Assembly (NCBI GenBank): GCA_028697935.1
Contig: JAQVEM010000026.1
Span: 1 to 12,963 of the forward strand
Length of the DNA stretch: 12,963 nt
Source of the DNA: Actinomycetota bacterium
GTDB taxonomy: Bacteria; Actinomycetota; Humimicrobiia; Humimicrobiales; Humimicrobiaceae
Direction: 5' to 3'
Part shown: piece by piece, positions 6,445 through 12,963 of the stretch
How the letters are laid out: every line of letters starts with the position of its first letter
How positions within the stretch are numbered: the stretch's first letter is position 1
Notes under the pieces: generated by a model
The model's input: only the letters and a program-made list of their open reading frames with translations
Database searches by the model: none
What the model was told of the DNA's origin: nothing
Made by a program: the position numbers and the translations under genes

Positions 6445-7587
6445 CTAATATTTTCCTTCCCTCCTGGCTACTTCAATGACTTTCTTAACATTTTCCAGGG
6501 GTGTTCCCTTTTCCAGATAATCGGAGGCAGCAAAAATATATCGTCCCCCAGGTTTACCAATGCTCATAATTCTGGTAACCTCATCCTCAATTTCTTTTAA
6601 GGAAGCCTTTTTCAGAAAATTTACCTGATCAATATTACCGGAAAGGACAATACTGTCACCAATTAATTCTTTCGCTTCTTTTAAATCATTATCCCCTTGG
6701 GGAGAAGGGGCCACTGTCTCCCAAACGTCCAATCCCATCTTAATATAACTCTTTTGGAGGACTTTGGCTTTGCCGCAATTATGGTATAGGGTAAACTTAC
6801 CAGCATCTTTAATTGCCTGTACCAATCTTTTTTCATATGGTAAAATATATTTATCAAAAAATTCTGCTCCTACCATTGCAGAGTTAGCAATATTTCCCTG
6901 GATGCCGATACACTGGAAGTCAGTATCGGCTAAGGCGGTATTGTTTTCTACAATTAATTCTGCCATTTTATCCATGTAGGCTTGATAGAATTCATAATTA
7001 AGATAGGCATCTACCAATAGTTCCTGAATATCTCTGTAGGTGGCAGCCTGATTAAAAACACCACCCCAGCCCCAGGGAACAGAAAGACCTAATTCTCCTA
7101 TAATTTTTTTGGAAAAAGCTGCTCGTTCCCTCATTTCAATGAGAGTTGCAGAATCAATCCCGGGAACAAATTTAGAAAAAGCCTCAAAATCCCTACTATT
7201 TTTAATAAGGTATTCGATTGTAGAAAAATGGATACCGGAAATTATCCTTTCCTCATATGGTGCTGCCTCTATCTGCTGTAATGTTCCCTCAGGAGTACCA
7301 ATCTTTATGATACGGTACATGTTACCTCCATCTGTCTTTATCTCCTCATCAACCTCCCAATTTGGGTAACTTTTTTTCATAAAATAAGGTGTCTCAAATG
7401 TTCTATCTCTGGCTAATAAATCAAATTCTAAAATTCTGGAACATTCTACTGCATCAATTACCCGATCCACCTCTTTCTTTTTGGGGAAAAACCAGGCAAG
7501 GTATTCTTCCTGAACAAATAATCCTACTGGTACTTTGTCTGGTATTTCTCCTTTTAAAACTGCCAGTATTCTCTCTCTTCCACTCAT
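6445..7587 (-). CDS. URO-D superfamily methyltransferase-like protein lacking the C-terminal zinc cysteine (second of three)
   Basis: From the ATG at 7587 the protein has 380 residues and starts MSGRERILAVLKGEIPDKVP, the standard opening of URO-D-family methyltransferases. That ATG has GAGG 9 nt upstream. The open frame extends to a GTG at 7653 (402 residues) without a ribosome site, and another in-frame ATG at 7617 is possible (AAGG 11 nt upstream). The motif His269-Asn-Cys271 (LYHNCGKA) gives two zinc ligands, but the usual third Cys in the C-terminal GGYI...C segment is replaced: GGRYIFAASDYLEKGTP. The protein has only two other cysteines, both before HNC. The VLSGNIDQVNFL block (314-325 from this start) is typical of the family. 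It may bind zinc with a different third ligand or act on a different substrate class from its two neighbours. Confidence 0.88.
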   Translation of the reverse strand: MSGRERILAVLKGEIPDKVPVGLFVQEEYLAWFFPKKKEVDRVIDAVECSRILEFDLLARDRTFETPYFMKKSYPNWEVDEEIKTDGGNMYRIIKIGTPEGTLQQIEAAPYEERIISGIHFSTIEYLIKNSRDFEAFSKFVPGIDSATLIEMRERAAFSKKIIGELGLSVPWGWGGVFNQAATYRDIQELLVDAYLNYEFYQAYMDKMAELIVENNTALADTDFQCIGIQGNIANSAMVGAEFFDKYILPYEKRLVQAIKDAGKFTLYHNCGKAKVLQKSYIKMGLDVWETVAPSPQGDNDLKEAKELIGDSIVLSGNIDQVNFLKKASLKEIEDEVTRIMSIGKPGGRYIFAASDYLEKGTPLENVKKVIEVARREGKY

Positions 7588-7658
7588 TTTATCAAACCTC
7601 ATCTTCAAATGGTCCATGTTATAGTGAACCTTTAGTAAGTTATTATCTATCACTAATT

Positions 7659-8789
7659 TTAATTACAAATATCATGAATTAAATTATATACTTTTTCTTG
7701 TTCAGCTGCCTCTTGGCAATAAGTAACAATTATTAATTTCATTTCGGGGTTCCATATTCTCTTAACTATATCTTCTATAACTTGTATTGATCCTACCACT
7801 CTAGCATTTACTACAATATCAGTACCACTAAAACCAATAGCAAAAGGTTCTGGCTCATTTGGATCAGGGTCAGTCTCTTTTGAAAAAGCTGCGTCAACCA
7901 TAACGAGACCATTAATCTTTTTAACTGATGGAATTTTACTAGACCAATTTCCACAGGAATGGAAGGCACAGCCACCAAATGAAGAACCTATCTTTTCTCT
8001 GAACGGTTTTTCAAGCTTTTCAAAAAAATCTCTGGAAATCATCATTGAATTATCATCACTTAAGCCAATACCTTGAAATTTAGTACTACTGGCAAAACCA
8101 TGTCCGGGATAAACTAACATATCACCAATTATCTCTTGTTGTTTAAAGGAAAATTTTATTAATAGATCAGTTATTATATTAAGAAGCTTTTGATATTTTT
8201 CCGGATTATCATACATTTCGAGAAATAGTCTATCCATTGGGATAAGATAAGAAGCAATATTTAAAGGTGATTGGGTATCGGTAAAAGAAATAGGAATCTT
8301 TCCTTTTGTTTTTTCTATAAAAAATTCAATCATCTTTAAAGTATGTTTGCCAATTTCAGTTTTCTCAACTGGAAGAAAGTTGTATTGTAAAGCCTCTTCA
8401 ATACTGTTGAAAGGTGGCTTAGTAGCTGGAGCCTGACCTTCGTTCCAGATATAATCGATTCCGAAAGAACTCGCAATCGTGCCAATACCATACCAGGGTT
8501 CCAGGAAATTAGGTATGTCAGATTTGTAGTTCATACTCTTTTCTAAAGCGCCTAGCTGTAATTCAAGCGATTCTTCTATATTTCTGCAACCAAATGAAAA
8601 AATTTGAGGCACCCTGAATCTTCGATAAATAGCAACCCCTCTTCTTTTTTTCCAGAAGGAAGAACAATTTTCTTCTAGGGATAGCGCATAGTCATGATAT
8701 CTATTAATATCGAATTTATCAATAGAAATGGGTTCAACTATTGTTCCTTGAGTATCCCATTTAAAATAATCAGATTGATTATTTACCAT
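7659..8789 (-). CDS. URO-D superfamily corrinoid methyltransferase, HxC...C type (first of three)
   Basis: A 376-residue URO-D-fold protein, strongly diverged from its two neighbours. The zinc motif is His277-Ser-Cys279 in FHSCGNW, with a candidate third ligand Cys358 in IIVTYCQE near the C-terminus. TDTQSPLNIASYLIP (170-184) and the following helix resemble the family's central barrel. The N-terminus has about 50 residues before the first recognisable barrel strand. The ATG has AAGGA about 14 nt upstream, longer than usual, and no better start is seen. It follows oppF by 34 nt with no terminator between, so transporter and methyltransferases are probably one transcript and the imported compound is likely the substrate (inference). 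The following gene's best start is 71 nt further on. Confidence 0.87.
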   Translation of the reverse strand: MVNNQSDYFKWDTQGTIVEPISIDKFDINRYHDYALSLEENCSSFWKKRRGVAIYRRFRVPQIFSFGCRNIEESLELQLGALEKSMNYKSDIPNFLEPWYGIGTIASSFGIDYIWNEGQAPATKPPFNSIEEALQYNFLPVEKTEIGKHTLKMIEFFIEKTKGKIPISFTDTQSPLNIASYLIPMDRLFLEMYDNPEKYQKLLNIITDLLIKFSFKQQEIIGDMLVYPGHGFASSTKFQGIGLSDDNSMMISRDFFEKLEKPFREKIGSSFGGCAFHSCGNWSSKIPSVKKINGLVMVDAAFSKETDPDPNEPEPFAIGFSGTDIVVNARVVGSIQVIEDIVKRIWNPEMKLIIVTYCQEAAEQEKVYNLIHDICN

Positions 8790-8823
8790 AACTTAATTTT
8801 TTTCCTTTCTATTATAAATTTAT

Positions 8824-9852
8824 TTAATTAATACCCTGTAAAGATAAACTTTTTGAGAAATGGCACAAGGCCCAATGTTCTGGAGAAACCTCTTCCCAGG
8901 CTGGTTCCACAGTTTTACATCTCTCCTGAACATAGCGACAGCGGGTATGAAATTTACAACCAGATGGCGGGTTGGAAGGATTCGGGATTTCACCCGGAAG
9001 AATAATTCTACTCTTTTTAGTTTGAGGGTCAATACTTGGTACTGCTGAAAGAAGTGCTTCAGTGTATGGATGCATTGGATTCTGATACAAATCCCGGGCA
9101 GGAACCATTTCTACTATATTACCTAAATACATTACTGCAATACGGTCACTGATGTGCTCAACTACTGATAAATCATGCGCAATAAATAGATAAGTAAGAC
9201 CTAGCTCATCTTGTAAGTCCTCTAGGAGATTAATCACCTGTGCCTGTACCGATACATCCAGAGCACTAACCGGCTCATCACAGACAATCAATTTTGGATT
9301 TAAAGCCAGTGCCCGGGCAATCCCGATACGCTGTCTCTGCCCACCAGAAAAGGCATTGGGATAACGATTCATATGCTTTACACTCAAGCCTACTAAGTCT
9401 AAAAGTTCTCCTACTCTTGATTTTAATTTCCCTTTACTAGATACTCCGTGAATAATTAATGGTTCGGCTATGATTTCCATCACGGTTTTTCTGGGATTGA
9501 GAGAGGAATAGGGATCCTGGAAGATTATCTGCATTTCCCGGCGTAGTTTTTTAAGCTCTGTTCCTTTTAATAGGGAAATATTGATCATGTTACTATTTTG
9601 CCGAAAAAATACTTCTCCACTTGTTGCCTCATATGCTCTTAAAATTACTCTTGCTAAAGTGGTTTTACCAGAACCCGATTCGCCGACTATACCCAGAGTT
9701 TCTCCAGTTTTTACTGAAAAACTGACATTATTTACAGCATGAACATTTCCCGATACTCGCCTTAAGAACCCTCTATAAATAGGAAAGTATTTAGTAACAT
9801 TCTTTACTTCTAAAATAATATTATTTTGTTTATCAATATTTTCAATTCCCAT
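8824..9852 (-). CDS. oppF: Opp/Dpp-family ABC importer ATPase, OppF type
   Basis: A 342-residue ATP-binding subunit on the cytoplasmic face of the importer. Walker A GESGSGKT is at 58-65, the Q-loop FQDPYSS at 111-117, the signature FSGGQRQR at 168-175, Walker B LIVCDEP at 188-194, and the H-loop His lies in FIAHDLSVVEH. The C-terminal oligopeptide-type extension (from about 285) carries CKFHTRC, a later Cys in QERC and one in ALCHF; this cysteine set binds a [4Fe-4S] cluster in some Dpp ATPases. The ribosome site before the ATG is weak (GAGAAAG). It lies 16 nt after oppD and is followed directly by the URO-D genes. The substrate cannot be told from the ATPase; the Opp name is positional. Confidence 0.96.
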   Translation of the reverse strand: MGIENIDKQNNIILEVKNVTKYFPIYRGFLRRVSGNVHAVNNVSFSVKTGETLGIVGESGSGKTTLARVILRAYEATSGEVFFRQNSNMINISLLKGTELKKLRREMQIIFQDPYSSLNPRKTVMEIIAEPLIIHGVSSKGKLKSRVGELLDLVGLSVKHMNRYPNAFSGGQRQRIGIARALALNPKLIVCDEPVSALDVSVQAQVINLLEDLQDELGLTYLFIAHDLSVVEHISDRIAVMYLGNIVEMVPARDLYQNPMHPYTEALLSAVPSIDPQTKKSRIILPGEIPNPSNPPSGCKFHTRCRYVQERCKTVEPAWEEVSPEHWALCHFSKSLSLQGIN

Positions 9853-9868
9853 CTTGCTTTCTCTTCAC

Positions 9869-10879
9869 TCAATCGTATAAAGAACAACTTACATAATGTC
9901 CTGGTTCGACTTCTAACATAGGAGCCTCTTTCTGACCTTTACATTCATGCTGTTTACAAATTGGACAACGTAATCGGAAGGCACACCCTTCAATCGCTGT
10001 TAATGGATCGGGAACACTTCCTGGAATTGGAGCCAGCTTCTTTTTGACCTGGTTTCCTATCATAGGTACTGATTTTAATAATCCAATAGTATAAGGGTGT
10101 AATGGATTTTTAAAAACTTGCTGAAGTGAGCCTTTTTCTACAATTCGTCCCAGATACATGACTGCAATCTCATCCGCTATTTCAGCAATCACCCCCAAAT
10201 TATGAGTTATAATTAAAACTGCCATCTGGAATTTTTTCTGGAGTGATTTTAATAGCTCAATAATCTGAGCCTGAATAGTAACATCAAGAGCAGTAGTAGG
10301 TTCATCAGCTATAAGCAGGGAGGGATTACAGGATAAAGCCATGGCAATCATGACTCTTTGTCTTTGACCACCGGAGAGCCGATGAGGATACTCATCTATC
10401 AAGCTCTCAGCCATTCCCAATCCCACTGCCTCAAGCATCTTTATAGCATGCTCTCGAGCTTCATTGTATTCAATCTGTTGGTGTAAAAGTATTGTTTCGA
10501 TTATCTGATTACCCACCGTATAGACTGGCGAAAGACTGGTCATTGGTTCTTGAAAAATCATAGCTATCTCTCTTCCACGGATAGAACGGATAATTTTACC
10601 CTGTGGATCAACCTTTACTAAATCAATTGTATCTTTAACGTCACGCCGTCGAAAAAGTATTTCTCCTTCTGTTATCTTGCTTATTTTTAAAGGTAGTAAT
10701 CTAAGTATAGAGTGAGCGGTAACACTCTTTCCACAACCTGATTCTCCTACCAAACCTACAGTTTGTCCAGGCTTAATTACTAAAGAAACTCCATCTACTG
10801 CTCGGACAATACCATCTAAGGTATAAAAAAAAGTCTTTAGATTATTTATCTGTAATAAATATTGATTATTTTTTTTCAT
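9869..10879 (-). CDS. oppD: Opp/Dpp-family ABC importer ATPase, OppD type
   Basis: A 336-residue ATPase forming a heterodimer with OppF. Walker A GESGCGKS is at 45-52, the Q-loop FQEPMTS at 109-115, the signature LSGGQRQR at 168-175, Walker B LLIADEP at 188-194, with the H-loop in ITHNLGVIAE. The C-terminal oligopeptide domain has GCAFRLRCPICKQHEC and a last Cys in YVSCSL, again the pattern tied to an Fe-S cluster in relatives. The ATG is 5 nt after the oppC stop with no clear Shine-Dalgarno, so translation is probably coupled to oppC. Confidence 0.96.
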   Translation of the reverse strand: MKKNNQYLLQINNLKTFFYTLDGIVRAVDGVSLVIKPGQTVGLVGESGCGKSVTAHSILRLLPLKISKITEGEILFRRRDVKDTIDLVKVDPQGKIIRSIRGREIAMIFQEPMTSLSPVYTVGNQIIETILLHQQIEYNEAREHAIKMLEAVGLGMAESLIDEYPHRLSGGQRQRVMIAMALSCNPSLLIADEPTTALDVTIQAQIIELLKSLQKKFQMAVLIITHNLGVIAEIADEIAVMYLGRIVEKGSLQQVFKNPLHPYTIGLLKSVPMIGNQVKKKLAPIPGSVPDPLTAIEGCAFRLRCPICKQHECKGQKEAPMLEVEPGHYVSCSLYD

Positions 10880-10884
10880 ATGCT

Positions 10885-12054
10885 TTATACCGTATAAGGG
10901 TCTGCAGCATCCCTTAAACCATCACCTAGAAAATTAAAGGCTAAAATAGAAATTGCTACAAAAAATCCTGGCATCATTAACCAGGGATATAACAATAAAA
11001 CCTGGATATTTTGGGCTTGTTGAAGTAAAACTCCCCAGCTGGTGAGAGGAGGACGGAGACCTAATCCTAAAAAACTAAGTGAAGATTCTGCTAAAATCAT
11101 TGATGGCATAGAAAGTGTTGAAATCACAATAATATGACTCATTGTTGCCGGAATTAAGTGTTTAGTAATTATCCACCAATTGCTAGCCCCTGATAATCGG
11201 GCAGCTAGGACAAAATCCTCTTCACGTAAAGCAAGAACTTTCCCTCTCAACTGTCGGGCTAACCAGGTCCAGCCAATCAGGGATAAAATAACTGTTATAG
11301 CAAAATACACTTTTAAAGGAGGCCAGTGGGAGGGCAAAGCTGCCGTTAAAGCCATCCATAAAGGTATGGGAGGGAAGGACCTGATAATTTCAATCATTCT
11401 CTGTATAAGATTATCTATCCAGCCACCAAAGTATCCTGAATAAACTCCTAAAAAAGCACCTATAAGTAGGCTTAAAGCCACACCTGCTAACCCAATGGTA
11501 AGGGAAATCTGGCTACCTATAATTATTCTGGAAAACATATCTCTTCCCTGTCCATCTGTACCCATTAGACTTACTATACCTTCTTCTGTCCCGAAAAGGT
11601 GTATACTGGCAGGGAATAATCCCATTAACTTATAAGATTCTCCCTGAACAAAAAAACGTACAGGTATCTGCTTTTCATGGTCAGGAATATATACCTTCAT
11701 TAAAGTTTCTGGATCACGGGTACCTTCCAAACTATAAACAAAAGGTTGAAGTTTTCCTTCATAGAAAAAATGAATTTTCTGAGGAGGCAGGAAAGAATAC
11801 TGGTCCATTCTTTGCTGTAAAGTGTAAGGAGCAATAAAATCAGCAAACAAAGCAATCAGGTAGAATAATAATACCACAATCCCTCCAAGCACAGCAATTC
11901 GGTTTTTAACAAACTTTCGCCACATCATCCTCCACTGAGATGTTGCAAAAGCTAATCTCTCTGAATTCATCATCTGACGGGCAATACTCTGATCAAGCGT
12001 ACTCTGTTGTTCATATAGTTTTCTTATATATTCCGATTTTCCCTTATTACCCAT
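10885..12054 (-). CDS. oppC: Opp/Dpp-family ABC importer permease, OppC type with a large extracytoplasmic insert
   Basis: A 389-residue inner-membrane permease, clearly longer than common OppC/DppC (about 300). It has a cytoplasmic N-terminus, TM1 at about 52-73, and then an insert of about 85 residues (79-163, hydrophilic/aromatic, with FFYEGKLQPFVYSLEGTRDP) before the conserved GTDGQGRD (165-172). The usual set of membrane spans follows, with the ATPase-contacting EAA region at about 284-305 (AARLSGASNWWIITKHLIP) and the C-terminal FNFLGDGLRDAADP. The same insert occurs in a known subfamily of Opp permeases, so it is not a local insertion. The start ATG overlaps the oppB stop by one base (TAATG), with AAGG upstream, indicating coupled translation. 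Confidence 0.96.
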   Translation of the reverse strand: MGNKGKSEYIRKLYEQQSTLDQSIARQMMNSERLAFATSQWRMMWRKFVKNRIAVLGGIVVLLFYLIALFADFIAPYTLQQRMDQYSFLPPQKIHFFYEGKLQPFVYSLEGTRDPETLMKVYIPDHEKQIPVRFFVQGESYKLMGLFPASIHLFGTEEGIVSLMGTDGQGRDMFSRIIIGSQISLTIGLAGVALSLLIGAFLGVYSGYFGGWIDNLIQRMIEIIRSFPPIPLWMALTAALPSHWPPLKVYFAITVILSLIGWTWLARQLRGKVLALREEDFVLAARLSGASNWWIITKHLIPATMSHIIVISTLSMPSMILAESSLSFLGLGLRPPLTSWGVLLQQAQNIQVLLLYPWLMMPGFFVAISILAFNFLGDGLRDAADPYTV

Positions 12055-12963
12055 TATTCATACCTTATCCTTGGATCTATCCATGCTAAGGCTATATCGG
12101 CCAGAAGATTGCCAACAAGAAGCATTATGGTCATCAATAGTAGAATTGCCCCAGCCAGATACATATCCTGAGTAATCAAAGAACGCAAGAAAATTGGTCC
12201 TATTGTTGGAAAAGAAAGTACCAAACCAACAATAATTGAGCTAGAAATCATTTTAGGAATTTGCATTCCTAAAACACTGATCAAAGGGTTAATTGCCATT
12301 CTTACCGCATATTTTTGAATAACAATTTTTTCTTCTAAACCTTTAGAACGGGCTGTGGTTATATACTGCTGGTTTAAAACGTCCAAAAGATTACCCCTCA
12401 TTATTCTAATAAGCTCTGCAGTCCCCACAATTCCCATTATAACAATTGGTGGCCACAGATGATTGAGTAAATCTAAAAACTTAGTAAAACCCCAAGGAGC
12501 ATCAACCATATGTGGAGAATAAAGTCCACTAGCAGAAAAGCCTAAGACAATAGTAGCAAAAACCATCCATAGTAAGGAAAGCATAAAATCTGGAATGGAT
12601 AGCCCTACAAATCCAAAAAAAGTAAATATATTATCTCCTAAAGAATATTTATTCCGAGCAGAATAGATACCAATGGGAATGGAAACTATCCACATAAAAA
12701 TAAGAGCCAGACCAGAGAGCAAAAATGTCCACATCAAGCGTCCTTTGATTATATCCCAAACTGGCGCATTCCACTCAAGGGAATACCCAAAATCACCTTT
12801 AGGAAAACCTCTTACCCATTTCCAATATTGCACCAGAAGTGGTTGATCTAACCCGTAACGTACCCTCATTGCTTCCACGGCTGTAGCATCCATGCCTCCT
12901 CCTGATGAAGCAATTTCAGCTTGAACGCTGGTAACAAAATCTCCAGGCGGAAGTTGTATTATA
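12054..12963 (-). CDS. oppB: Opp/Dpp-family ABC importer permease, OppB type, 5' end outside window
   Basis: The reading frame is open to the right end of the window. Upstream of the in-frame ATG at 12893 it continues with IIQLPPGDFVTSV, the conserved OppB sequence after TM1, so that ATG is internal and the true start lies beyond 12963. The visible part is about 302 residues with five membrane segments. It includes VRYGLDQPLLVQYWKWV, GDFGYSLEWN and the EAA-like loop TTARSKGL, and ends in AWIDPRIRYE. Only TM1 and the N-terminus are missing. It forms the membrane channel with OppC. Promoter and solute-binding protein are presumably further upstream. Confidence 0.95.
   Translation of the reverse strand, partial: IIQLPPGDFVTSVQAEIASSGGGMDATAVEAMRVRYGLDQPLLVQYWKWVRGFPKGDFGYSLEWNAPVWDIIKGRLMWTFLLSGLALIFMWIVSIPIGIYSARNKYSLGDNIFTFFGFVGLSIPDFMLSLLWMVFATIVLGFSASGLYSPHMVDAPWGFTKFLDLLNHLWPPIVIMGIVGTAELIRIMRGNLLDVLNQQYITTARSKGLEEKIVIQKYAVRMAINPLISVLGMQIPKMISSSIIVGLVLSFPTIGPIFLRSLITQDMYLAGAILLLMTIMLLVGNLLADIALAWIDPRIRYE

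Noticed and set aside
5313..8789. Heme-biosynthesis uroporphyrinogen decarboxylases
   Set aside because: Three diverged copies, HxC metal motifs, no other heme genes and a corrinoid context point to methyltransferase-type URO-D proteins.
8820..9032. Minus-strand 70-codon open frame overlapping the 3' end of oppF
   Set aside because: It overlaps the conserved OppF C-terminal cysteine domain in another frame and has no recognisable domain.
455..11443. Scattered plus-strand open frames of 60-100 codons
   Set aside because: All lie antisense to well-supported genes, lack ribosome sites and resemble no family.
8824..12963. Calling the importer a nickel or dipeptide transporter
   Set aside because: Permeases and ATPases of this superfamily do not reveal substrate, and the binding protein is outside the window.

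Overview
The window is one AT-rich bacterial locus. All 13 genes, two of them cut by the window ends, are transcribed from the minus strand. The content is what a strict anaerobe that lives on methyl groups would carry: corrinoid protein, URO-D-fold methyltransferases, a pterin-binding methyltransferase, a methylenetetrahydrofolate reductase (MTHFR) homologue and an electron-transfer flavoprotein. A low-GC acetogen-like Firmicute or an Atribacterota-type anaerobe would fit. The sequence alone does not settle the taxon.

Layout in the direction of transcription (right to left): (1) 12963-8824, the membrane and ATPase parts of a peptide/nickel/oligosaccharide-family (Opp/Dpp) ABC importer: oppB (5' end outside the window), oppC, oppD, oppF. 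The genes overlap or lie 4-16 nt apart, and the solute-binding protein is not in view. (2) 8789-5313, three mutually divergent URO-D superfamily proteins, each with a His-x-Cys zinc motif of corrinoid methyltransferases. (3) 5211-3898, an AraC-type regulator with an N-terminal PocR sensor domain, preceded by an 83-nt gap with repeated motifs. (4) A 273-nt intergenic region with a plausible extended -10 promoter, then 3624-1: a cobalamin-binding corrinoid protein, an MTHFR-like protein with the catalytic residues kept, EtfB, EtfA and the first 68 residues of a pterin-binding methyltransferase.

Proposed joint function (inference): the importer brings in a methylated or methoxylated compound; one or more URO-D proteins move its methyl group to the corrinoid protein; the pterin-binding enzyme moves it to tetrahydrofolate; the MTHFR-like protein oxidises (or forms) methyl-THF, with EtfAB as the electron-carrying partner; the PocR/AraC protein senses the substrate or a product. 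Importer, three URO-D proteins, regulator, corrinoid protein and a MetF-Etf pair in one uninterrupted co-directional locus look like a self-contained demethylation catabolon. Its substrate is unknown, and the MetF-EtfAB pairing is its most unusual part.

Other points: a perfect 14-bp inverted repeat inside the MTHFR-like gene; three copies of an 8-mer around the regulator's upstream gap, 40 and 50 bp apart; a motif shared between that gap and the corrinoid-gene promoter; three genes whose longest reading frame starts at GTG or TTG although a better-supported ATG lies inside.
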